Assembly: GCA_030448125.1 (NCBI GenBank)
Contig: JAUJNO010000006.1
Location: 161,888 to 204,505 of the forward strand
DNA: 42,618 nucleotides
From: Rubrobacteraceae bacterium
GTDB lineage: Bacteria > Actinomycetota > Rubrobacteria > Rubrobacterales > Rubrobacteraceae
Reading direction: 5' to 3'
Part shown: piece by piece, positions 24,455-31,956 of the stretch
Layout of the letters: every line of letters begins with the position of its first letter
How positions within the stretch are numbered: position 1 is the first letter of the stretch
The notes under the pieces: model-generated
Told to the model about the DNA's origin: nothing
Database searches by the model: none
The model's input: only the letters and a program-made list of their open reading frames with translations
Program-made: the position numbers and the translations under genes

Positions 24455-27100
24455 CTATCCTTTTCCGGGACCCGCGAGCCTCTGGCCCAGGATGTCCCTT
24501 GCCTTGAGGAGGGCCTGTGGGATGGCGGCCACCTCACCGCCGCCGCCCTGACCCATCGTGGGGCTCCCGCCGCCGCGCCCGCCCAGTACGCTCGAGACCT
24601 CGCGGACGATCTCGCCCGCGCCGACCTTGCGGGAGACCTCGGGGTGCAGGTTCGCTATGAGGACGGCCTTATCACCCACGGCGGCGGCGAGCACCACGGC
24701 CGACGGTCCCCCAAGACGGTTCTTTACGTCGTCTGAGATCTGGCGGAGGCCCTTGGCGTCCGCCGCCGCGACCTGCCCGGTCACGATCTCGGCGCCGTCC
24801 ACGTGCTCGGCGCTCTCGACGAGGGAGCCGACCTCTTCAAGGCCCTTGTTCAGGGCCTGCGCTTCGGCGGCCTCGCGGGCCTCGCGCACCTCTTCGCGCA
24901 GGTTACCGACCGCATGGGGAAGCTCTCCGACCCCGACGCGAAGGGCGCCCGCGACCTCTTCCGCCTTCTCCGAGGTGCGGATGAGGTAGTAGAGCGCCTC
25001 GCGGCCGGTGAGGACCTCAATGCGGTAGAGATCGGCGCCGTGCTTTCTATTAGAGATGATCTTGAAAGCCCCGACCTCGGCCGTGCCCCGGACGTGGGTG
25101 CCGCCGCACAACTCGCGCGAGAAGCCGTCTATCTCGACTACGCGCACGAGATCGCCGTACTTCTCGCCAAAGAGCATCATGGCCCCGAGGTTCCGGGCCT
25201 CTTCGAGGGTCGTGACGTAGTAGCGGACGGGCTGGTTCTCGGTAACCTTGAGGAGACACTGCTCCTGGATCCGCCTGAGATCGGTCTCTTCGACCTTTCC
25301 AGTGTGGCGGTAGTCGAAGCGCATCCGGTCGGGTCCGACGTAGCTTCCGGCCTGAACGATGTCCTTGCCCAAAACCGCCCGGAGCGCCCAGTGCAATATG
25401 TGTGTTGCGGTATGATTTGCCTCGATCTGCTGGCGACGCACCCGGTTTATCGAGGCGGTGACGGCATCGCCGGCCTCGACGGTACCGCGCTCGCTCCGGG
25501 CGCGTATGACCTGGTAGTCGCCGGCCGGGATCACGTCAAAGACCTCGAGTTGGCCATGCTCGGAGGAGATCCAACCCTCATCCGACACCTGCCCGCCGCC
25601 CGTAGCATAGAACGGGTTCTCCGCGAGCACCAGGTGCATCTCCCCGCCAACTTCGCTCCCCAGCGCCTCCTCGGAGGCAAGGACGGTGGTCTCGACCTGC
25701 TCCCGCTCGTACCCGACGAAGCGGCTCTTTATCTCCCTGTCGCGGAACGCCGCCACGAGCCTCTCGTGACCCTGCAACGCCCCCCGTGCCCGTTCGCGCT
25801 GCCGGTGCATGGCCTCCTCGAAACCCGCCTCGTCCAACGAGATGCCCCTCTCCGCGAGTACCTCCCGCGTGACCTCGACCGGAAAACCGTAGGTGTCGTG
25901 CAGCGTGAACGCCACGTCCCCGGGGAAGTTCCCCCCAGGCAGGCGCCTTATCTCCGCCTCCAACAACTCCATGCCGGAGTCGTAGATCTCGACGAAGCGC
26001 GCCGCCTCGCCCACGACGATGCGCCGGACGTCCTCCCGCGCCTCCTTTAGCTCTTCGTAGAAGCCGCCCATGCGGTCCACCACGACCTCCGCGAGATCCG
26101 CCACCCCCTCGGCCCCTATCCCAAGCCGCGAATACGCCTGTAACGTCGCCCGTCGTATTATGCGTCTGAGAACGTACTCGCGGCGCTGGTTGCCGGGCCT
26201 TACGCCGTCGGCGATAAGGAAGGCCATGGAGCGGGCGTGGTCGGCGAGTATGTAGAGCGCCCGGTCGGTGTCTTTGGAGGAGCCTAAAGCGGCGCCGCTC
26301 GTTTTTTGGATGCGGTCGAAGACCGGGGCGTAGAGGTCAGTCTCATAGACGGAGCGGACGTTCTGAACGACGGCGACGGTGCGCTCGAGGCCCATGCCGG
26401 TGTCGATGCCGGGGCGGGCCAGAGGCGTGAGGGAGCCGTCCTTGTGCTGCTCATATTGGTTGAAGACGAGGTTCCAGATCTCGATGAAGCGCGGGTCGCC
26501 CTTGTCGCCGCCGGGGCCGTACCTGGGGTCGGCGAAAGGGTCGCCTTTGGAGAGGCCCTCGCCGTAGTCGTAGTAGACCTCGGAGCAGGGGCCGCAGGGG
26601 CCGGTGTCGCCGGGCGGGCCCCACCAGTTCTCGCTCCTGGGAAGGCCGAAGATGCGCTCTTCGGGGACGCCGCAGCGCATCCAGTGCTCTTTGGCTTCGA
26701 GGTCCTCGGGGGCATCTTCGTTGCCCTCGAAGATCGTGATCCAGAGCCGTTCCGGCGGCAACTCTAGCTCCCGAGTAAGGAACTCCCAGGCCCACTCGAT
26801 GGCTTCTTTTTTGAAGTAGTCGCCGAAGGAGAAGTTGCCGAGCATCTCGAAGAAGGTGAGGTGCGTCGAGTCGCCGACCTCCTCGAGGTCGACGGTCCTG
26901 AAGCACTTCTGGACGCTGGTGGCGCGGGGGGTCGGGGGACGCTCCTGGCCGGTAAAGTAAGTGATGAACTGCTGCATCCCGGCGGTGGTGAGGAGGACCG
27001 TGGGATCGTTGTGCGGAACGAGGGATGAGCTCGAGTAGAGCTGGTGGCCCTTGCTTACGAAGAAGTCCAGGAATCTCTTGCGTACATCGTGACTTTGCAT
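24455..27100 (-). CDS. alaS: Alanyl-tRNA synthetase
   Basis: 881 aa, full length. The aminoacylation domain has SSSLVPHNDPTVLLTTAGM and FFEMLGNFSFGDYFKKEAI; the editing domain has EANHTATHILHWAL and ELCGGTHV with the zinc/editing His and Cys; the C-terminal DHHA1 domain ends in GGRGGGSPTMGQGGG. The ATG at 27100 has no Shine-Dalgarno; instead a TACAAT sits exactly 6 nt before it, which suggests a leaderless mRNA. alaS-ruvX-mltG-aroE is a common order in Gram-positive bacteria. Confidence 0.97.
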   Translation of the reverse strand: MQSHDVRKRFLDFFVSKGHQLYSSSSLVPHNDPTVLLTTAGMQQFITYFTGQERPPTPRATSVQKCFRTVDLEEVGDSTHLTFFEMLGNFSFGDYFKKEAIEWAWEFLTRELELPPERLWITIFEGNEDAPEDLEAKEHWMRCGVPEERIFGLPRSENWWGPPGDTGPCGPCSEVYYDYGEGLSKGDPFADPRYGPGGDKGDPRFIEIWNLVFNQYEQHKDGSLTPLARPGIDTGMGLERTVAVVQNVRSVYETDLYAPVFDRIQKTSGAALGSSKDTDRALYILADHARSMAFLIADGVRPGNQRREYVLRRIIRRATLQAYSRLGIGAEGVADLAEVVVDRMGGFYEELKEAREDVRRIVVGEAARFVEIYDSGMELLEAEIRRLPGGNFPGDVAFTLHDTYGFPVEVTREVLAERGISLDEAGFEEAMHRQRERARGALQGHERLVAAFRDREIKSRFVGYEREQVETTVLASEEALGSEVGGEMHLVLAENPFYATGGGQVSDEGWISSEHGQLEVFDVIPAGDYQVIRARSERGTVEAGDAVTASINRVRRQQIEANHTATHILHWALRAVLGKDIVQAGSYVGPDRMRFDYRHTGKVEETDLRRIQEQCLLKVTENQPVRYYVTTLEEARNLGAMMLFGEKYGDLVRVVEIDGFSRELCGGTHVRGTAEVGAFKIISNRKHGADLYRIEVLTGREALYYLIRTSEKAEEVAGALRVGVGELPHAVGNLREEVREAREAAEAQALNKGLEEVGSLVESAEHVDGAEIVTGQVAAADAKGLRQISDDVKNRLGGPSAVVLAAAVGDKAVLIANLHPEVSRKVGAGEIVREVSSVLGGRGGGSPTMGQGGGGEVAAIPQALLKARDILGQRLAGPGKG

Positions 27101-27106
27101 GGAGGT

Positions 27107-27112
27107 ATTGTA
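27107..27112 (-). promoter_or_regulatory. -10 box for leaderless alaS transcription
   Basis: TACAAT on the minus strand, with six bases between it and the alaS ATG, so initiation would fall on or next to the A of ATG. TGGAAA lies 17 nt upstream as a weak -35, inside the end of the sigma gene. alaS has no ribosome-binding site, which fits. Confidence 0.5.
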
Positions 27113-27117
27113 CTTTT

Positions 27118-27939
27118 TCAGGCTTTGTTTTCCAGCTCTCTGGGTCGCGGCTCGCCCTCCGGCTCGTCCTCCGGCTCGTCCATCTCGCCAAGCTGGTTTC
27201 TAAGGTCGTCGATGGCGCGGCGCAGGAGGCGCGAGACGTGCATCTGGGAGACGCCGATGGTCTCGGCGATTTCGGTCTGGGTCTTGCCCTCATTGAAGCG
27301 CAGCTTGAGGATCTCCTGTTGCTGGTATTTCAGGTTCTCCATCGCCTTTTGCAGGAGTATCTTGTCTTCGAGCCCATCTATCGGGGAGTTCTCGTCGGCC
27401 TGCAGATCCATGATGGTGTCGCCCTCTTTGTCGTCCTGGCTCACGGGCGCGTCGAGGCTCGCGGTGTTGTAGGCCCGGCCCAGCGTCAGGGCCTCGGCGA
27501 CGCTCTCGATATCCGAGTCGAGGGACTCGGCGAGTTCCTGGACGGTCGGAGAGCGACCGGTCTTTACGGTGCCATCGCGGATCGCCTCTTTGGCGGACTG
27601 CCTCAATTCCTGCAGGCCGCGGGGCACTCGCATCGCCCAGCCCTTATCGCGGAAGTAGCGCTTGATCTCTCCGAGGATATTAGGCGTCGCGTAGGTGGAG
27701 AACTCGATGTTGCGGTCCACGTCGAAGCGGTCGACCGCCTTTATGAGCCCCACGGAGGCGACCTGCACGAGGTCCTCGACCGGCTCGCCACGACCGGCGA
27801 ACTTTCTCGCCAGGAACTCGACGAGCGGGAGTTGCTCCTGGATGGCCTGTCCGCGGGCTTTATGGTCGCCGTGCTTGTGGTAGCGTACGAGCAGGCGTCT
27901 GGTCCGCGCCTTGTCGGGTCGCCGGTAGCGCCGGCTCAC
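27118..27939 (-). CDS. Sigma-70 family factor, SigB/SigF-like
   Basis: 273 aa. Region 2 is VEDLVQVASVGLIKAVDRFD and STYATPNILGEIKRYFRDKGW, followed by the region 3 motif MRVPRGLQELRQ typical of SigB/F, and region 4 TQTEIAETIGVSQMHVSRLLRRA. A charged tail (MDEPEDEPEGEPRPRELENKA, read in two parts) is extra. The GTG start overlaps the stop of the anti-sigma-like gene as GTGA, the standard rsbW-sigB arrangement. The upstream YtxH and DUF948 genes support a general stress role. It is distinct in sequence from the sigma factor at 17599-18366. Confidence 0.9.
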   Translation of the reverse strand: MSRRYRRPDKARTRRLLVRYHKHGDHKARGQAIQEQLPLVEFLARKFAGRGEPVEDLVQVASVGLIKAVDRFDVDRNIEFSTYATPNILGEIKRYFRDKGWAMRVPRGLQELRQSAKEAIRDGTVKTGRSPTVQELAESLDSDIESVAEALTLGRAYNTASLDAPVSQDDKEGDTIMDLQADENSPIDGLEDKILLQKAMENLKYQQQEILKLRFNEGKTQTEIAETIGVSQMHVSRLLRRAIDDLRNQLGEMDEPEDEPEGEPRPRELENKA

Positions 27940-28283
27940 GACACCATCTCTACCACGGTGCGCCAGCCGGCCGCGCCAGCCGCGCTAGATACACTGTCGT
28001 TGCCCCAGTTCACAACCGACTCTCCCTCCTCGACCTCGGCGATGAGGCCGTCATCCTTGAGGTAGAAGCGGTACCGGGTCGGGCCGTCCGCGGAGTGCCG
28101 GCTCTCGAGGAGCTCGACGGCCTCCTCCAGGCCCGCTACCCCTATCCTCGCCCGGGCCGCCAGCCCGGCGACCACGAGGCCGATGCAGGAGCGCAAGGCC
28201 CTGTCTGGCGGGAGTGTCAGATACGTGTACTCGACAGCGTCGTACTCGACAGCGTCGTACTCGACAGCGTCGGCGGATGCCAA
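27936..28283 (-). CDS. Degenerate anti-sigma (RsbW-like) protein with DAVEY repeats
   Basis: 115 aa. TYLTLPPDRALRSCIGLVVAGLAARARIG resembles the start of RsbW-type HATPase domains, and its place just before the sigma gene is where rsbW lies. The N-box (E-x-x-x-N) and the glycine-rich ATP lid are not recognisable; the C-terminal half (YRFYLKDDGLIAEVEE...GWRTVVEMV) keeps only the sheet-like end. The N-terminus has three DAVEY copies from a 15-bp tandem repeat. The TTG at 28283 is preferred to the GTG at 28304 because AAGGAGGAGG lies 8 nt before it. The anti-sigma role is inferred; kinase activity is doubtful. Confidence 0.55.
   Translation of the reverse strand: MASADAVEYDAVEYDAVEYTYLTLPPDRALRSCIGLVVAGLAARARIGVAGLEEAVELLESRHSADGPTRYRFYLKDDGLIAEVEEGESVVNWGNDSVSSAAGAAGWRTVVEMVS
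28227..28271. repeat. Three perfect 15-bp tandem repeats (DAVEY)
   Basis: GTACTCGACAGCGTC occurs three times head to tail with no mismatch. On the minus strand it encodes three DAVEY pentapeptides at the N-terminus of the anti-sigma-like protein. The 15-bp unit keeps the frame, so copy number can vary without breaking the gene. Confidence 0.95.
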
Positions 28284-28316
28284 ACCCGTTTCCTCCTCCT
28301 TCACGTTATCAATCTG

Positions 28317-28628
28317 CTAAACGTCTTCCGTCTCGCGCACCGTAGGCTCTTCAACCTCTCGGGGAAGTGGTACCTCTGGCGGCGCCTCGAGGACCCTGTG
28401 CCCGGAATGGTCCCCCCCGTGGGCCTCCAGCTCCCGCAGGATCTCCGCCCGCCGACGCGCCGAGGCCTCCCGGGCCGCCGCCGTGGCCGCCTCGAAGCGC
28501 TGCCGAACCGCCACCGGAAGGTCGCGCGCCGTACGGGGCAGTTGCTTGCGGAGATCTTCGTTCGTCGCGTACAGGGCGCCCGCCGCCCCGAGGATGGCGC
28601 CCGCGACCAGCTTGCCCCAACCGGGCAC
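28317..28628 (-). CDS. YtxH-like small membrane-associated protein
   Basis: 103 aa. WGKLVAGAILGAAGALYATN is a short glycine/alanine-rich membrane segment at the N-terminus, followed by a charged helical stretch (RQRFEAATAAAREASARRRAE), the usual YtxH layout. The GTG at 28628 lies 3 nt after the DUF948 stop. In Bacillus the equivalent ytxG-ytxH pair is stress regulated; here the pair sits beside a SigB/F-like sigma factor. Its function is not known. Confidence 0.65.
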   Translation of the reverse strand: MPGWGKLVAGAILGAAGALYATNEDLRKQLPRTARDLPVAVRQRFEAATAAAREASARRRAEILRELEAHGGDHSGHRVLEAPPEVPLPREVEEPTVRETEDV

Positions 28629-28631
28629 GGC

Positions 28632-29105
28632 CTACGTCCCCTCTCCCGGAGTCTCCGGGGCGCTTTCCGGTTCGAGAGTCCGATCCCCCACCGGACGGTC
28701 CTTCGTGCGGTCGTCCGAGCCTCCGAAGAAGGCGCTGAGGCCCTTCGAGAGGCCGGCCGTGGCCGAGGATACCTTTATGACGCCGCCGCGCACCCCGCGG
28801 GTTATAACAGCCGTCGTCTGGTCGAGCTCGCCGGTGATGTCCGCGACGTCGCCGACGGCGTCGTCGAGCTGGGAGAGCTGGCTGTTTATGTTATCGACCG
28901 TGACGTGCGTCTTGCCGAGGAGCGGCACGACCTGCTCGGAGACCTCCTTGATAGTCTCCTCGGTGGTCGAGAAGATCCTGGCAAGCCGCAAAAACATCCA
29001 CGCCAGCACCAGGAACGCCACGGCAAGCGCCACGAAGAGCGCCCCCTTCGCCAGCTCTACGAATACCTCCAACAACCCTGCCGCACCTCCAACGGTCTCG
29101 CCCAC
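28632..29105 (-). CDS. DUF948 (YtxG-like) membrane protein
   Basis: 157 aa. One transmembrane helix is at about residues 18-40 (AKGALFVALAVAFLVLAWMF), followed by a coiled stretch (STTEETIKEVSEQVVPLLGK...VDNINSQLSQLDDAVGDVADITGELD in parts), the DUF948 pattern. The C-terminus is low complexity. The GTG at 29105 has a TATAAT about 18 nt upstream. It heads the run DUF948-YtxH-anti-sigma-sigma. Confidence 0.72.
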   Translation of the reverse strand: MGETVGGAAGLLEVFVELAKGALFVALAVAFLVLAWMFLRLARIFSTTEETIKEVSEQVVPLLGKTHVTVDNINSQLSQLDDAVGDVADITGELDQTTAVITRGVRGGVIKVSSATAGLSKGLSAFFGGSDDRTKDRPVGDRTLEPESAPETPGEGT

Positions 29106-29122
29106 CGCACAACGGAAGTCGA

Positions 29123-29128
29123 ATTATA
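29123..29128 (-). promoter_or_regulatory. Possible -10 box for the DUF948-YtxH-sigma genes
   Basis: A perfect TATAAT on the minus strand, 17 nt before the DUF948 GTG start and after the mnmA stop. No good -35 lies 16-18 nt upstream, and I do not see the GTTT-GGGTA pattern of SigB/F promoters at this spacing. A housekeeping or extended promoter is possible. Confidence 0.4.
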
Positions 29129-29175
29129 CATTCGCCGCCCGTCGCTCACCGGGCGGGAGCGGCGGCGCACCGAAA

Positions 29176-30648
29176 TTACCCGTCCCGGCGCACCACCCCG
29201 CCGCCGACCACCCGGTCGCCCTTGTAAAAGACCGCCGACTGGCCGGGCGCAACGCCCACCACCGGCTCCGCGAGACGGGCGCGGACCTCTCCGCCTCCCG
29301 AGTCCTCGACCTCGCAGGTCACGGACGGGCTATTGTAACGGACCTGCACCGAATCGGCCTCCCCGTAGTCGAGGAACCAGTTGAGGTCCCCGACGCGGAC
29401 CTCGCTCACCTCCAGGTCCTCGCGGCGTCCCACGACGACCTGCTTTTGAGCCGGACGCACCTCGGTCACATAGAGCGGCGTCGGGGCGGAGACGCCTATA
29501 CCGCGCCTCTGGCCGACGGTGAAGTCCACGACGCCCGCGTGCCGCCCGAGGGTACGTCCCCCGGTGTCTATGATTTCGCCGGGCTCCGCGGCGATCTTTT
29601 TACGGACGAAGCCCCGGTAGTTGCCGTCCGGGATAAAGCAGATGTCCTGGCTCTCCGGGGTGTAGGCGACCGCGAGGCCCTTCTCTTCGGCGATGCGACG
29701 CACCTCCTCCTTGCGGTACTCGCCGAGCGGGAAGATCGTGCGCGAGAGCAGCTCTTTAGGCACCGGCCAGAGGACGTACGTCTGGTCTTTTGCGGCGTCC
29801 GTCGGCCTCGCCATAGTAACCCCGCCGGGCTCCTCGACGACGCGAGCGTAGTGGCCGGTAGCGACGTGGTCGAAGCCGAGCCTGTCGGCGAGGAACGAGG
29901 CGGCGTGGAACTTGACGTGGGCGTTGCACGAGACGCACGGGTTCGGCGTCCTGCCCGCGGCGTACGAGCCCACGAAGTCCTTCATGACCCGCCTGTCGAA
30001 GAGATCCTTGAGGTCGAGCGTAAAATGTGGCAGGCCCATCCTGTGGGCCGTGTCCCGGGCGAAGAGGACGGTGTCGGGCGAGCAGCACGAGCGGCTCCCC
30101 CGTTCCCCGTCGTGCAGCCGGAAGGTCACGCACGCAGCGTCATAGCCGGCCTCCTTGAGGAGCAAGGCCGTGACGGCCGAGTCCACGCCGCCGCTGGTGG
30201 CGACGACCACGCTCTTCATGCGGCCGTTCGTTCCGCCGTCGGGGCCTCCATCGTATCCCTCGACGAGCATCTCCCCGGCCTGCCGGTTCCAGTGGTCCTC
30301 CAGCGCCTTGTGCAGGGCGTCCAGGACGAGCGTGAGCGCGTGCTCCTTGCCCTCCGGCAGAGGCCCGCCCAAAGAGTTTTCGAGATCCGCCTTCGACACC
30401 CGCGCCGCCTCCAGCAGGTGCGTATCCCGCACGAGCTCCGAGAGCGCCGAGCCCGCGGCGATGCACGCCGCACAGCCGTAGACTTTGTAGCGGACCTCCT
30501 CGAGACGATTCGCCTCGATCCCGACGGTAAAGCGGGCGACGTCGCCGCACGCCGCGTCCCCGGATTCTCCGACGCCGCCCGGCGCGTCCAGCTCGCCGAC
30601 GTTGCGGGGCCGGACGAGGTGTTCCATGACCTGAGGTTTGTAGACCAT
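29176..30648 (-). CDS. mnmA: Fusion of a NifU/IscU-like scaffold domain with tRNA 2-thiouridylase MnmA
   Basis: 490 aa. Residues 1 to about 125 are an IscU/NifU_N domain: YKPQVMEHLVRPRNVGEL, C34 in AACGD, and C59/C62 in YGCAACIAAGSALSEL. The third scaffold Cys (after K-x-H) is absent: KEHALTLVLDAL has Ala there. Residues 144-490 are MnmA: PP-loop SGGVDSA (152-158), catalytic Cys in NPCVSCN (C238) and SQDICFIPDG (C337), and VDFTVGQRRGIG. MnmA thiolates U34 of Lys, Glu and Gln tRNAs. The ATG at 30219 (M144) could yield free MnmA. The cysteine desulfurase gene is 50 nt upstream, so sulfur could pass directly to the attached domain (inference). Confidence 0.92.
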   Translation of the reverse strand: MVYKPQVMEHLVRPRNVGELDAPGGVGESGDAACGDVARFTVGIEANRLEEVRYKVYGCAACIAAGSALSELVRDTHLLEAARVSKADLENSLGGPLPEGKEHALTLVLDALHKALEDHWNRQAGEMLVEGYDGGPDGGTNGRMKSVVVATSGGVDSAVTALLLKEAGYDAACVTFRLHDGERGSRSCCSPDTVLFARDTAHRMGLPHFTLDLKDLFDRRVMKDFVGSYAAGRTPNPCVSCNAHVKFHAASFLADRLGFDHVATGHYARVVEEPGGVTMARPTDAAKDQTYVLWPVPKELLSRTIFPLGEYRKEEVRRIAEEKGLAVAYTPESQDICFIPDGNYRGFVRKKIAAEPGEIIDTGGRTLGRHAGVVDFTVGQRRGIGVSAPTPLYVTEVRPAQKQVVVGRREDLEVSEVRVGDLNWFLDYGEADSVQVRYNSPSVTCEVEDSGGGEVRARLAEPVVGVAPGQSAVFYKGDRVVGGGVVRRDG

Positions 30649-30698
30649 GCTCTTCTTTTTACCCTAGCAATCGGCTTTCGGCAATCAGCCGTTGGCTC

Positions 30699-31889
30699 TT
30701 AGCTCGTATACAGTGGAGACAGTTCGCGCAGTTGTGAGACGGCGGCGGCGAAAGCTTCGAGGAACCCGTCGATCCCGGCGCGGGTGGTATCCTTGCCGAC
30801 GGTTATCCTGACGGAGCTTATGGCTTCTTCTTGCGTGCGGCCCATCGCGAGCAGAACCGGCGAGGCTTTGTGGCCGGCTGGGGTTCCCCGCGAAGCGCAC
30901 GCCGACCCGCTCCCGACGGCGTACCCCAGGGCATCCAGAAAGAGCACGAGACTTTCGGCTTCGACACCTTCGACGCTTACGTGTATGTTGTTGGAGAGGC
31001 GCTTTTCGCGATGGCCGTTGAGGCGCACCCCGGGAAGGCCGGTCGCGCCGGAGATCAAAGCCTCCCGCAGGGCCTCTTCGTGCCGCGTCCGTTCTTCCAA
31101 CTCCTCGAAGGCGAGCCGGGACGCCGCCCCGAGGCCCACTATCCCCGCGACGTTCTCGGTGCCGCTCCTCAAGCCTCTCTCCTGGCCGCCGCCGAACAGT
31201 ACCGGCTCGAGCTCGACGCCCCCGCGCACGTACAGGGCGCCGACGCCCTGCGGACCGTGGAGCTTGTGGGCCGAGAGGGCGAGCGTGGAGACGGGTACCC
31301 GAGAGACGTCTATGGGCAGACGTCCGGCGGCCTGTACAGCGTCGACGTGCAACGGTACTCCCGCCTCGCGGCAGAGCTCGGCTATCTCCTCTATGGGCTG
31401 CACGGTCCCGACCTCGTTGTTCGCCCACATCACCGCCGCCAGGGCCGTGTCCGGGCGTAGCGTCCCGGCGAAACGGGCGGGCGAGACGAGCCCGCCCGCG
31501 TCAACGCCGATCCTCGTTACCTCGTAGCCAGTTGCCTCGAGGTGACCGGCAGCTTCGCGAACCGCCGGATGCTCGACCGCCGAGATCACGACGTGCTTTC
31601 TGCTCGGGTCTGAGGCCGCCAAGCCGAGGACCGCCAGGTTGTCCGACTCCGTGCCGCCGGCGGTGAACAGAATCTCCCCGGGCTCGTTCGCGCCGACGAG
31701 CCGGGCGACGGAGGCACGGGCCTCCTCGACGGCCTCACGGGCGGCGGCGCCCGCCGAGTGCAGGGAGGAGGGGTTGCCACGCGGACGCCCGTCGGGGGCC
31801 CCTCCCAGGTGCGGCAGCATCGCCTCGAGAACCCGTTCGTCGAGAGGGGTGGTGGCGGCATGATCCAGGTAAACGACATCGTTCTGCAT
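30699..31889 (-). CDS. iscS: Cysteine desulfurase (IscS/NifS family)
   Basis: PLP enzyme that takes sulfur from cysteine as a persulfide. VYLDHAATTPLDERV, FTAGGTESDNLAV, the PLP Lys K209 in LSAHKLHGPQGVG and the catalytic C331 in GSGSACASRG are present. It is 396 aa from the ATG at 31889, which has AAGG 5 nt upstream; a GTG two codons earlier is also possible. It lies directly upstream of the NifU-MnmA fusion, comparable to the dedicated YrvO-MnmA pair in Bacillus. Confidence 0.95.
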   Translation of the reverse strand: MQNDVVYLDHAATTPLDERVLEAMLPHLGGAPDGRPRGNPSSLHSAGAAAREAVEEARASVARLVGANEPGEILFTAGGTESDNLAVLGLAASDPSRKHVVISAVEHPAVREAAGHLEATGYEVTRIGVDAGGLVSPARFAGTLRPDTALAAVMWANNEVGTVQPIEEIAELCREAGVPLHVDAVQAAGRLPIDVSRVPVSTLALSAHKLHGPQGVGALYVRGGVELEPVLFGGGQERGLRSGTENVAGIVGLGAASRLAFEELEERTRHEEALREALISGATGLPGVRLNGHREKRLSNNIHVSVEGVEAESLVLFLDALGYAVGSGSACASRGTPAGHKASPVLLAMGRTQEEAISSVRITVGKDTTRAGIDGFLEAFAAAVSQLRELSPLYTS

Positions 31890-31939
31890 CGGCACCTTAG
31901 TTTAACGTACCGGGCCGCGTTTGAGGCACGGAGGCGGGT

Positions 31940-31949
31940 TTGTATACAA
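31940..31949. promoter_or_regulatory. Palindrome TTGTATACAA, possible GntR-type operator
   Basis: A perfect 10-bp dyad in the short gap between the lipoprotein stop and iscS, extended imperfectly to GGTTTGTATACAACC. TTGTATACAA-like dyads are bound by some GntR-family regulators. No GntR gene is in the window, so a function is only suggested. Confidence 0.3.
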
Positions 31950-31956
31950 CCGAGTT

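Noticed and set aside
24455..27100. tRNA or rRNA genes anywhere in the window
   Set aside because: I looked for cloverleaf and GGTTCRA-type motifs in the gaps between genes and found none convincing.
28227..28271. CRISPR-like array
   Set aside because: The units are head to tail without spacers and lie in a coding frame; simple tandem repeat.
30660..30698. Short repeat GATTGC-N8-GATTGC and CGGCT/AGCCG pairing before mnmA
   Set aside because: Only 5-6 bp arms; too short to distinguish from chance.
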